A stretch of 64,000 nucleotides of DNA from Bolinopsis microptera (Eukaryota > Ctenophora > Tentaculata > Lobata > Bolinopsidae): contig NC_087079.1 of NCBI RefSeq assembly GCF_026151205.1, positions 12,390,635 to 12,454,634 on the forward strand, read 5' to 3'. The position numbers and the translations under genes are program-made. This document shows positions 47,613 through 58,772 of the stretch, one piece after another. The notes under the pieces were generated by a model. It saw only the letters and a list, made by a program, of their open reading frames with translations, ran no database searches and was not told the origin of the DNA. Within the stretch, counting starts at the first letter, position 1. Each line of letters starts with the position of its first letter.

Positions 47613-48518
47613 ATGCAGATTTTGAAAATCTACAATTCAACACCAGCTGGACTACTCCTACGAACCAACTCGACGGCGATAAAGATAGTGTCCCACAAAT
47701 CCTCGGAACAAGGTACTTCCCACCCACACATGCAAACCACATCATCAGTGGCGGAAAGAATAATGCCGGAGCATCAAGTGACATTTGTGAAATGGGATCG
47801 GAATACCACGAGTGTTAGCTTCGGTAACATAGTGATACACAGTCCCGAGAATGCGGCGCCCAACAGTATCATGTACCGAAAACCACCGCTACTGGCGCCA
47901 ATGATAGATCGAGAGGATATGATCAAAATTCCGGGGCTAGGAGCAGAGAGCTTGGCGAGAGACGTGGAAAACTTCCAGGAGGACTTACAGAAGCTGAAAG
48001 AAGGACAAAAGGAGATTGCCACCATGCAGAGTGCACAACCAATAATTAAAGACACCATACAAAATATAAAAATGATCCCCAAGTACTTTAAAATGGCATG
48101 CATCGTAGGGGTCACACTGCTGGCATTTGTGGTATTGAAAATGATCAAAGACTTTGTTGCTCCTAACACTAACATGTGTCCCCCACCGTGTTGCAAGTGC
48201 AGGCGAAACTCAACCAGAGTACACTTCCGAGACCCCGGCTTAGAACGATATGGCGAAGAACGATGCAGTACCTTACCGAGATCAGAGAGCCACATATCAT
48301 TAGTGGTAAATGCAGGGGAAGCCCCTAAACCGACAGCACCCATCGGACATTGGACAAGCAGAACAGCAAGATGGCACACTACCCGGACCTTACGCATCAC
48401 AATACATGTACCCAAGCGGATATCATCCAGTCTACCCTGGCTTACAGGACGAAGAACGAACTTTCCAGTAATGGCGGCGCGTGAGTATAGTAGTGTGACT
48501 TTTATAAATAGGAGGTAG
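47613..48518 (+). CDS. Membrane-anchored ORF of the LTR element (Env-like, uncertain)
   Basis: ORF of 301 codons from ATG 47,613, before the purine tract and 3' LTR, the position of an env gene. It has N-glycosylation sites (NST, NTT), a charged, helical stretch (about residues 112-150), one strong transmembrane helix (about 161-179, ACIVGVTLLAFVVLKM) and then a cysteine-rich tail (CPPPCCKC, 189-196). No signal peptide at the start; a spliced leader exon ending at the 43,312 donor could supply the N-terminus. The layout resembles the membrane-proximal half of an Env protein, but no diagnostic motif was recognised. Could equally be a novel accessory protein. Confidence 0.45.
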   Translation: MQILKIYNSTPAGLLLRTNSTAIKIVSHKSSEQGTSHPHMQTTSSVAERIMPEHQVTFVKWDRNTTSVSFGNIVIHSPENAAPNSIMYRKPPLLAPMIDREDMIKIPGLGAESLARDVENFQEDLQKLKEGQKEIATMQSAQPIIKDTIQNIKMIPKYFKMACIVGVTLLAFVVLKMIKDFVAPNTNMCPPPCCKCRRNSTRVHFRDPGLERYGEERCSTLPRSESHISLVVNAGEAPKPTAPIGHWTSRTARWHTTRTLRITIHVPKRISSSLPWLTGRRTNFPVMAAREYSSVTFINRR

Positions 48519-49241
48519 TTTTCTCTAAAATGGTGGTATTTCCAAACCTCTGAGTAGATGTCTGGATACGACCTGGTCATAGGCGTTCCATGATAAAACC
48601 AATTCCCTCTTTTTCCTTCTCTGCCTCTCTCCTTTTCCGTCGAACCTTAGGTCACACTCACTCACAAACTCACTAAAATCTCGGTTCTGCCGAGTGGGCG
48701 AGTGCTGGTCCGCCCGAAGAAAGCAGGTTATGGTCTCCCAATCATGGGAACCCTCTACCTGCGATCACCCAGTAGCAACCCTCGGCTTGAATAAATGAGG
48801 AAGAAGAAGCTTTTCACAAACCGTGCCTTAGTACTTGCAGTTGTAACTTTTCTTTTCTAACAAATGTTGGCGATATTGTTAGTCATTCAAAGTCATACAC
48901 TTAACACCGCACAGCTCCATTCATCAATAACCATTGGCCTAATGCCGAAAACTATTTACGAACTAAAGTAAAAGATAATTGGCGAAATTTTTGTTTTTAA
49001 AAAAAAACAAGTTTTATTTAAACTATTTACAACCGGGTTAACTTAAATTATTGCGGCGAAATCACGTTTTTAGAAGTGTATTAATGTATCGACCAAGGTT
49101 AACCGGGCCAGCAACTCCTAACCATCGTGGATCTCTCTCCCAAGCAACCCTTGATGTCAACCTCCATTCTCCATGTCAACTCCCCGATTCCAAAAACGCA
49201 GATAGACTCATGGCGGGACGCCAGTTTGGAAGAAAGGGACG

Positions 49242-50441
49242 TGTAAGAACCTCGGCCCCCCTATTCTTTTTGTCGCTCAGTTAATAACTGAGCACTGGGA
49301 GTTGACACTTACACTTCAGACCTAGTTCATACCGTGATGGACCGGACGGGACATCTGTCTAGGAGCGAATGAAAGCTCATTAAGAGTTGCAGTGATAAGG
49401 CTTCCATCAAACTGTGGAGCGCGCCAATCACCGTGGCAACCGTACGAATAGCAACCAATCACGGAGCCCCCGAACCGGTGTCCTGACGGCGAAATCTCAT
49501 ATTTCAGTGCACCGGGACAGGACGAGATAAACCGAGCTGATACGACCAATTAATTATCGGACCTCTGAGTTTAAACGGTAAATTAACAGAACCTGGGAGA
49601 CTATCCGAGATGACGACCTGGACTTCTCCCCACTTCTACTCAGTTCCATTATTCCAACTTCGAGTTGGTCACTCGGCCTCCGATCGTTCCGACACTGAAC
49701 CTCTGGATCTCTTCACTTCTACTCTGTTCCTGCCCTTATCCCTAAGATGACGCCCTGATTCTGCCTCCGTGCGACTGAAGATGATCAGACTCATCTCCGG
49801 CCAGCGATCAGACTCATCTCCGGACTTGTTGAGGAAAGTCGACTCTTTAAGCTGCGGTGGCGATATGCAGATTAGAGAACCAACTCTTCAACTGTCCACC
49901 CCTCCTACTCATCCTAAGGTCGGTTAGCTCGGTCGATACTATATTTTATTGTACTATACTATGATACTTGATACTACTTACCTTGATGACCAGATGTTCT
50001 GCTGGTCTTTTCATATACTGTCATTAATCGCTTACATTACAACTGCTAAAACTGCTATATTGCAAGTCTCTGAGACTATGATTGAAAGTTGAGTCGTTAC
50101 AATTACTAAAAGTGTGCAGTGCCACAAGTAAATTTGAGTTCTTGACACAGAAAGCCGTATTTAATCACAAGCTTAACTCGTACAGTTTCAGGAGGATACA
50201 AGTTCTTGGCGAATTAGAGTAACACCATACTGGTGGAGACTATCGATCCCGAAGACCCTCAAGCTAGTCATCATTAGAGCGCTCTAGCTACTAGTAGTTA
50301 GACCGCAAGTTATTAAGACTTGTAGTCAGTACTATATACCAGGCGTAGTTAGATCCTATACTGGTTCTTATAGGATGGAGCCCTATAAATTGCGTAGACC
50401 TAGTGACTAGTTAGTAGTTACTCCCACGGGAGGTTCCTACA
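49242..50441 (+). repeat. 3' LTR
   Basis: Same 1.2-kb sequence as the 5' LTR with a few substitutions and 1-5-base indels. It ends GGTTCCTACA, 12 bases before the MFS exon border. Confidence 0.92.
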
Positions 50442-50455
50442 CTTTTCATTTAGTA

Positions 50456-53400
50456 ATGACTTCATGTTCGGATTTTTATCTAAATTTTGTTGTCCCAAAA
50501 AACACAAATTCATGGTTGAATATACCAGAAGTGATGGGGAAACAGGGTGTGGTAATAGCAAACAGCTACGTTTATGAGGAGCCAAATAACGAGCCCAGGG
50601 ATCGAGGCAAACTAACTGTGGATGAAACTGTGGATGGAAATGATGGCATGTCGCCAAATTTAGGTACGGATAATTTCTTCTTGCTCTAAAAATTGTTTTC
50701 CCTTTCCCCCTTTCAATTAAAACTATTTAGTCTCATTTATTAAACCAACGCAGACAACATTTACGCAGGAACGCTCTCCTGACTCTTCGATTGCCTTCGT
50801 CGTAAGAATACTGTATGGGTCAATTTATTCCCAGGTCGAGAATTCAGCTTACAGATTGGTATAAATGGTAGAAAGGGAATTTACATATTCGTGCAGGTCC
50901 ACAGCTTTAAATTTCGAGTCTTCCACAAGTCTTATTGAATATAAAGCTCTCTTAAATATGTTAAAACATGAAAGCAGTACAAGCTATAGTGCTTGTTGAA
51001 AAGCGTCATGATCTTCGTGAGGATTACTTAACAATACCTGATCGATCTGCCTTGAATTAAACCATTAACATAAATAAAACCACCTTACTAAAAGCAACCA
51101 GGCCAGAAACCAAATGTTCAATGAAGGTCAGCTATATTTGAATATTAAGTACCTAAACATCACCTCGAACGAGAACATTTAGGGGGGGACAAAAACGGAC
51201 AAAAAATAACATGAGCCCCCCCCCCCCCACATTTACAAACGCTACACTCCTGAACCGTTGACAGTAAAACTGGATTGTAGTTGCTAGGGAATATAAGGAG
51301 GTGTTTTGCAGGGGCCCAAGTGATGGACCATTATTTCCCTCACTGGATTTTAGATGGTAACTAGTTAACAGAGGAAGACCCTAGCAATCATTTCGCATGC
51401 TAATGGTAATATATTATATTGTAATCAGAAAATATAATAAATTTCATCTGTATTATTTCCGTAATTTAGCAAACGACAAGAGACACTGGCAGAAATATCG
51501 CTATTTTCACATTATCTTACGTTCTAAGAGAAACTTGAGCACAAACTAATTAAACTAATAGTAAACTATTACTTGCAGGGGAAAACAGCATGGTAGTAGC
51601 AACAGATGGTAGTCTGAAAGTTTGGCAGCTCGTTGTAATTGTTCTGTTTGCATGTTTTGGCAATGCTACAACATACATACCACGCTCCTACTATACTGGA
51701 TTTTACATTGATTATCTCATTAGCAGGGACCTGAACACAACCTCTGGTTAGTTTCTGCATTCCAACCATTTGGGCTACTTTATGGTTATATTAAAGTTAT
51801 CCATTTTCAAATCAAATTGCATTATATTTTGTCGATAGCATATTGTAACTATTTCATCTTCGAATCATTCAATACTTTTTACTGTTAACAAGCAACTTTA
51901 TTACCCTCAATTTAATCAGTGACGGACCTTGGGCCCTAAACTGATCTGGCCCATAGAGAAAGAGATATTTACTACTCCTCAACTGCACTTTTAAAGTTTT
52001 AACGATGTTGATAATACTTCAGGTTTAACTGCACTTTCAACGATGTTGATTACACTTCAGGTTGAACTGCAATTTCAACAATGTTGATAACACTTCAGGT
52101 TTAACTGCACTATCAACAATGTTGATAACACTTCAGGTTTAACTGCACTATCAACAATGTTGATAACACTTCAGGTTTAACTGCACTTTCAACAATGTTG
52201 ATAACACTTCAGGTTTAACTGCACTATCAACAATGTTGATAACACTTCAGGTTTAACTGCACTATCAACAATGTTGATAACACTTCAGGTTTAACTGCAC
52301 TATCAACAATGTTGATAACACTTCAGGTTTAACTGCACTTTCAACAATGTTGATTACACTTCAGGTTTAACTGCACTATCAACAATGTTGATAACACAAG
52401 CGATAGCGCCCTATCTGATGTCTCTTCTTCCTAGTTTCAGATCACTGCCTCTAACCAGACGATGTTTTCTTCTCATCATTGGGAACATCCTCTGTTTCTT
52501 TGTCATGTCAGGTACGTATAGAAACAAATTAATAGAGCTCTTTTAGCTTTAAAACTTATATTTCTACTACTAGTCGCATTATGATTAAGTTACAATACTG
52601 TTAAAAATTAAAATTTTTGCCGAATTTTAAATTTGTTCGTCGAATTCAATCGAAAAGAACACCAAAACGGTGAGCACAATCCCAAAAACTTACAATTTAT
52701 TTGACCAAATCATCGATTTAATTCCGAGTGGTGGCGTCAGAAAGATTATTCTGTCAGGTGTTGACGCGATGGTGGATAAAGACCCTAGTGGTAATCTTGT
52801 ATTCAGTGTTATTGGGGTGGTCAGAGCTGTCCAGGGCGTGTGTGCTGGAATGCTGTTTGTTATTGTACAGGTATGTTTTTTGGAGTCAATAACAGTATTT
52901 TTCAAGAAACTTCTTCAAAATTTTAAGAACTTTTGGTGTATGCCCTTTTCAAATTGTAACTAGTTATATGCATACTCTATACAACATCTGTGGGCGTTTC
53001 AAAGTGAACTTACTTCCACCTCCAGGGAGAGATTGTAGATATGTATCTAGCGGAAAAGAAGACACTAATGGTGATAATAAGTGGGGCGATGCACTTGGCA
53101 ATAGTAATTGCAATAGTACTCGGGACAGAGCTCTACATAACGGGAGGCTGGTTAATGACCGGTTTTCTAATCGCCGTGTTTGATATCATCCCCGTCTTAC
53201 TACTACCAGTTATTGGAAGTATCATAAAAAGGACAACCCATGATCTGAATGACAAAACATCACAGCTGAATGACACCAAACCAGCTGTCAGTGCAGAGGG
53301 CAATGTTCTAAAAGACAAACCAACCAGGCTGCAACAGTTTGTCTTCTTTCTTCCCGACCTGGCTGTTTTCCTGAACAACATAGCCTACATTCTCCTCACA

Positions 53401-53916
53401 TTTGCCATTCCAGTTAGGATCAAAGAGTTCACGGGGAAGTCTCTGAGAACAGCAGCTCTGTTCAGCACACTAATGGTGGTATTCTCGTTTGTATCCAGCA
53501 TGGTTTTAGGTTTTCTGTTGAACAAGAGATTCGGTCCTACCATCGTCATGTTGGTAGGTAATGTGGTGTTTTACGTTGGTGCCGTTATGTCTTACGGATC
53601 AACAACTGAATTTCTCGCCTTCCCCGGTTCATTTGAGCTAGGATCTGTGCTGATAGGGATAGGAAACGCCGCTGTCATCAACATAGCTGTGATGAGTAAG
53701 TTTAGTTTGTACGAGAAATGGCAGGTTAAGACGAAGGGTCTAGCTGAGCGATCAACAGCCGTCTTCAACTTCTCTCTCTGCATTTCCCAAGCTTTAGCGA
53801 CTGTAATGGGAGGACTGACTATCACCAGGGCAAGTGAGGTTCCTACTATTTGTGCTGCTGCGGTGGCTTGTTTTGTTAATGTGGTGGGCTTCCTGGTGTG
53901 CTTGTTAGTGAGGTGA
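50456..53916 (+). CDS. MFS transporter, five recognised exons
   Basis: Exons 50,456-50,663, 51,579-51,746, 52,365-52,511, 52,758-52,870 and 53,026-53,916 join in phase to about 508 residues. Donors are GTACGG, GTTAGT, GTACGT and GTATGT; acceptors end CAG. The first ~75 residues are polar and cytosolic. The rest has about 12 hydrophobic helices in two halves separated by a polar loop (TTHDLNDKTSQ...). RAVQGVCAGMLFVIVQ resembles MFS helix 4. The substrate is unknown; a drug/amine or SLC-type exporter is possible. The ATG at 50,456 follows a likely acceptor (CATTTAG), so an upstream exon may exist. Two minisatellites arise from its exon ends. A candidate AATAAA lies at 55,484. Confidence 0.8.
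52023..52364 (+). repeat. 38-bp minisatellite copied from the splice acceptor and exon start
   Basis: Nine units starting at 52,023, 52,061, and every 38 bases to 52,327. The tenth (52,365) is the true start of the third MFS exon. Each unit is GTTTAACTGCACTATCAACA plus ATGTTGATAACACTTCAG. So every unit ends in CAG and begins with the exon's own first bases. Confidence 0.93.
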
Positions 53917-55172
53917 GCTGGTGTTGTTGGAATGTGGTGGGCTTCCTGTTGTGCTTGTTAGTGAAGTGAGCTGGTGTTGTTGGAATGTGGTGGGCTTCCT
54001 GTTGTGCTTGTTAGTGAGGTGAGCTGGTGTTGTTGGAATGTGGTGGGCTTCCTGGTGTGCTTGTTAGTGAGGTGAGCTGGTGTTGTTGGAATGTGGTGGG
54101 CTTCCTGTTGTGCTTGTTAGTGAGGTGAGCTGGTGTTGTTGGAATGTGGTGGGCTTCCTGTTGTGCTTGTTAGTGAAGTGAGCTGGTGTTGTTGGAATGT
54201 GGTGGGCTTCCTGTTGTGCTTGTTAGTGAGGTGAGCTGGTGTTGTTGGAATGTGGTGGGCTTCCTGGTGTGCTTGTTAGTGAGGTGAGCTGGTGTTGTTG
54301 GAATGTGGTGGGCTTCCTGTTGTGCTTGTTAGTGAGGTGAGCTGGTGTTGTTGGAATGTGGTGGGCTGACTATCACCAGGGCAAGTGAGGTTCCTACTAT
54401 TTGTGCTGCTGCGGTGGCTTGTTTTGTTAATGTGGTGGGCTTCCTGGTGTGCTTGTTAGTGAGGTGAGCTGGTGTTGTTGGAATGTGGTGGGCTTCCTGT
54501 TGTGCTTGTTAGTGAAGTGAGCTGGTGTTGTTGGAATGTGGTGGGCTTCCTGTTGTGCTTGTTAGTGAGGTGAGCTGGTGTTGTTGGAATGTGGTGGGCT
54601 TCCTGGTGTGCTTGTTAGTGAGGTGAGCTGGTGTTGTTGGAATGTGGTGGGCTTCCTGTTGTGCTTGTTAGTGAGGTGAGCTGGTGTTGTTGGAATGTGG
54701 TGGGCTCCCTGTTGTGCTTGTTAGTGAGGTGAGCTGGTGTTGTTGGAGTGTGGTGGGCTTCCTGTTGTGCTTGTTAGTGAGGTGAGCTGGTGTTGTTGGA
54801 ATGTGGTGGGCTTCCTGGTGTGCTTGTTAGTGAGGTGAGCTGGTGTTGTTGGAATGTGGTGGGCTTCCTGGTGTGCTTGTTAGTGAGGTGAGCTGGAGTT
54901 GTTGGAATGTGGTGGGCTTCCTGGTGTGCTTGTTAGTGAGGTGACCTGGTGTTGTTGGAATGTGGTGGGCTTCCTGGTGTGCTTGTTAGTGAGGTGAGCT
55001 GGTGTTGTTGGAATGTGGTGGGCTTCCTGTTGTGCTTGTTAGTGAGGTGAGCTGGTGTTGTGGGAATGTGGTGGGCTTCCTGTTGTGCTTGTTAGTGAGG
55101 TGAGCTGGTGTTGTTGGAATGTGGTGGGCTTCCTGTTGTGCTTGTTAGTGAGGTGAGCTGGTGTTGTTGGAA
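53878..55172 (+). repeat. 53-bp minisatellite copied from the last coding codons and stop
   Basis: About 23 units of GCTGGTGTTGTTGGAATGTG plus GTGGGCTTCCTGTTGTGCTT plus GTTAGTGAGGTGA. The first unit is the coding end of the MFS gene (NVVGFLVCLLVR and TGA). A longer slice of the exon (53,815-53,912) reappears at 54,366-54,463, so a higher-order duplication occurred. Confidence 0.93.
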
Positions 55173-55179
55173 TTTGGGT

Positions 55180-56150
55180 TTGAGAGAAATTTGATTTAAA
55201 CAGTTTCTGTTAAGATAATGGAATGGGTCTAATTAGTTGAAGGACAATATTGGTGGTATATTTAATTTGAGGAGTCCTTACTCTCCTCACGTCCAACAAT
55301 AGTGTTTCTCTTGTCGCTAATACTCTAATATTAACTTAGACTCCGTCCTAAACGCCATAATGTAATAATAGTACTATGACTAAGTTGTATTGGTCATGAT
55401 GTGATGAGGGAAAGTCTTGACTGACTCCGAAACACAAAGACGTGAAAGTTAATAAGAGTTTACGGTTACGAAACCAACACCAATAAAACTTTAAAGGAGA
55501 GCCAAGTTTGAGCTACAATATGAAACAATTGGACTACCACACTTGAAATTTGTATCTAATGAGGGCAGTAGTAATAAGTAAACTGACCACATACTTGATA
55601 AACCATATCATTTACAATTTAATACTAAACTTATTTTTGTTTTTACACGTTTTGAGTACGATTAGTAAGTTTTTCATTCTAATCTTATCGATGGCAGTTC
55701 TGGAGCTGGGTTCGAGAAGTTGCCGTCTTAAGAGTCTGGGTTGCTGGAATGGCGAATCTTTCAAAAAGCAGAGGCAATATTTAAATGCAAAATTTTACGA
55801 AAAGTGTGTTCCCACACTTGCCTCAAATTGTTTAAAAGTAGTTCACTTTCCTTGCCAAATCTGACTGTGGTCTCAGACTATTTGAATCAAGTAATCAATC
55901 AATTTAAATTCTCTCCATTACCAAATTACCCCTAAATTACCCCTAAATTACCCCTCATGGCCTTGAGCTACATTGCAATGAAAGCTACTTAACCACATCA
56001 TTGCGGAGTTCAGTTATAAACATTGACAGTTGACACAAAGTAGCATTTCATAAATTTGCTAAAATTCCTCGTCATGATTGGTTTATATCTAAACCAATCA
56101 TCACCAATTTCATTTAACTGATTGGGATCTGACACATGTAATTTTGTAAT
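55180..56150. other. Downstream region of the MFS gene
   Basis: Probable 3' UTR up to AATAAA at 55,484, then non-coding sequence. Short ORFs (55,550-55,935) have no recognisable features. Two TAAATTACCCC repeats lie near 55,930. Confidence 0.4.
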
Positions 56151-56156
56151 GATCTT

Positions 56157-56390
56157 TCTAATTTCTAATTTCTAATTTCTAATTTCTAATTTCTAATTTC
56201 TAATTTCTAATTTCTAATTTCTAATTTCTAATTTCTAATTTCTAATTTCTAATTTCTAATTTCTAATTTCTAATTTCTAATTTCTAATTTCTAATTTCTA
56301 ATTTCTAATTTCTAATTTCTAATTTCTAATTTCTAATTTCTAATTTCTAATTTCTAATTTCTAATTTCTAATTTCTAATTTCTAATTTCT
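56157..56390 (+). repeat. (TTTCTAA)n microsatellite
   Basis: About 33 near-perfect 7-bp units. A short GTT-rich tract follows at 56,425-56,468. Confidence 0.97.
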
Positions 56391-56399
56391 ATCTCACTT

Positions 56400-58365
56400 C
56401 CGTTACCGGATCCCTATTAATATAGCTGTTTTGTTGTTGTTTTTGTTGTTGTTTTTGTTGTTGTTGTTCGTCTGACTAAGATATGACCGATTTAGTTCAT
56501 TTTTTTATTTTTTAATCAATTCAAATTTTTTTTACAGATTATGCATAGTTTACACCGACCTACATAAAGTTGGTATCATTCAAAGATTTAGATGATATTT
56601 TACCCATTTTTAGGGACCACTAACATAACGGTAAGCTATCAAATTTGATGCATGGGCCCAGATATGGGCTTTATAGTGTTTTTGGCTCATAAATATATCA
56701 CTTATCAGTCGCGTTCCTTTATTGCAATTTACAGGTGAGATCTCCGGCCGAGTTAAGTAATATAGAGGCTGGGAACCAAACGCTTCTGCAGAATAGTATT
56801 ACAATAAGCCATTAAAATGGTAGTAAGATGATGGATGCTCATAGATAATGCGTTGTGATTAATTAAAAAATTGCAATTCCAAGTCAGGTGATATCTTTTA
56901 AGAGATCTCTTTGGAGTTTGCTTTTATTGTGATTTAATTCTCCATTGCACCTCGTAGGACGTAGGTAATCATCCCTTATCTATTACTCTATTGAGAGAAA
57001 CACCTTGGTAATATGTTTGCTTTTGACCTTTAAATTTTTTGATCGAGCAGCTGCTAGCTTAGATCGAGCAACTCTCTCACGAACATCACTGTTACTAACA
57101 GTGAGATTCACGAGAGAGTTGCTCGATCTAAAGTGTTAGAATTTGAAGAATTAAGGAACAGCAACTCGTGCAAAGGTTCAAGTGCAACGTGGTAACAAAA
57201 TATGGGTTATTCACCAGCATATTATGAGAGCGTTTTGGATGTCACGAAGTTTGACGCATATTATATTATTTTAATGAATAATTCAGCATTCTTTGACGAC
57301 TAGACAGATTGCAGTATACAATTGAAGATATGTTCAATGATCATTTCCCTGCAAAGTCTAATGGGTACTGATAAGAATCTGTGTTCATCGAACGTAACTT
57401 TAAATATTTTGATGGATACATGGTCTTTGTGCGGGGCAATAATTTATAGTATCTATTCGATAACGGGTTTTAATCTTGATCGAAAGTCATTAGACGTTGG
57501 AAATTTCTTACCGTAAAGTTCATATCATTTTAATCCAAGAAATTACTTTGAAGCATGCTCAGATTTTAAACTTCGAGATTTTATTAATATTTTGAGGAAC
57601 AGAGAAAGATTTATTAAATGGCTGATTTTTCAAGCTAAAATTTCCTTTGAAAACTATGAACTGTATCATCCACGCTATTACAGAAGGCTTGAAAATCACA
57701 AAGTATCCTCCTGGTGATTAAACTTAAAGGTCAAAATTATTAGAGAGTGAAATCAATACCAGGTGAGACGCCAAACAACGCCTCGTGTGACTGTTAGGAA
57801 GTAAATTGAATTTCTTTTTCCCTTTTTAATTGATATTTTATAATAATTAATAGTCCATCTACATTCTTGAAGATCTAGCCTTAAATGACCCCCATTCACC
57901 AGAGCATTTTAGCAGCCTAAACATTCTTTGTACCACAAGTTTATTAACCTTCAATGCTACTTTTATTCATTATGTGATGAAAGTTTCTAATCAAATCAGT
58001 GGTTATAGTGGCAAATAATTAGCAAGTTTCTGCGAGCGCTATAACGACACATAAAGTATGATGCAAGATATCAGCCTCGAAATGCCGACCACATCAATGT
58101 TCTAATTAGTCGCTATCTATAAGCCATTTCTTATGTGAAGAGCGAATGTGGCGTTGTTTCTGCAGATTAATCTGCTTTTACACTATAAAACATGCTGTTA
58201 AGCTCAATTTGATCGATTAGTTTCTTATTCTTAAGCCTTAAGGGTTTCTATTCGCCACAATCTGCTTTGCAGCACAAAGCGTGAATCATAATATCGAGAA
58301 TGGATTAGCAGAAATGTGACCCTGTGTTTAATACACTAACATTGACTTAATATACTTGTACACTG
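56400..58365. other. Non-coding stretch with one strong hairpin
   Basis: No gene recognised apart from the hairpin at 57,059-57,131. The small ORF at 57,322-57,516 has no supporting features. Confidence 0.4.
57059..57131. other. 73-nt hairpin, possible small-RNA precursor
   Basis: Arms 57,059-57,093 and 57,097-57,131 pair over 35 positions. A 20-bp perfect lower stem begins TTAGATCGAGCAACTCTCTC, then comes a short mismatched region, then an 8-bp upper stem with a 3-nt loop. Size and mismatch layout suit a pre-miRNA, but the very small loop also suits a simple inverted duplication. Orientation is unknown. Confidence 0.4.
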
Positions 58366-58772
58366 TACAGGGTGTGAGGGTGATGCAAAAAGAATGTTGA
58401 GATTTTAAATGGCTACAATTTATGAGATAAACTTTAAAATCACTCCATTTTCGCATATTTAGGTTCTAAAAATGTATGAAAACTGGAATAATATAATAAA
58501 AGAGATCGCCCGGAGAGAATGTTGAGCCTTTGGAACACTTTAATTTGATTTTAAAATTGACAGCCCTCTAAAAATCATCAAACAAATTCCAAGATTTTCA
58601 AACTTTTTGGAATGTTGCCATAAATCAAAAAATTGTGAGTCAGGATCAAACGTGAAGCCAGAATGAAATTCATGACGTTTATAAATTGATAGCAACTCAT
58701 ACATCAAAATTTGCTCCATAAATGTTTTTATTAAGTTTTAAAATAACAACATTCTTTTTGCATCACCCTGTA
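58366..58772. mobile_element. ~405-bp mariner-type MITE
   Basis: Inverted termini TACAGGGTG...GATGCAAAAAGAATGTTG and CAACATTCTTTTTGCATCACCCTGTA (written as two parts for length), with TA at both edges. The left terminus has an 8-bp internal duplication (TGAGGGTG). The interior is AT-rich and non-coding. Confidence 0.88.

Larger units (their letters stand above)
41878..50441 (+). mobile_element. Full-length LTR retrotransposon lacking recognisable gag-pol
   Basis: Two near-identical LTRs (1,195 and 1,200 bp) bound an interior of about 6.17 kb. The 5-bp target duplication CTTTT is at 41,873-41,877 and 50,442-50,446. A candidate primer site TGGAGACTGAAACGAGACT starts 3 bp after the 5' LTR (43,076), and a purine tract GGAAGAAAGGGAC precedes the 3' LTR. 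A donor-like AAG/GTAAGAG sits at 43,312. No reverse transcriptase, protease or integrase frame was seen; a short basic frame at 46,927-47,090 recalls the tail of an LTR-element pol. One long ORF (47,613-48,518) is membrane-protein-like. LTR similarity implies a recent insertion. Confidence 0.9.

Noticed and set aside
47774-48580. Minus-strand 268-aa ORF
   Set aside because: Opposite-strand shadow of the LTR element's membrane-protein ORF; no motifs.
52023-52364. 38-bp repeats as a CRISPR array
   Set aside because: No spacers; the unit is copied from the adjacent exon and splice site.
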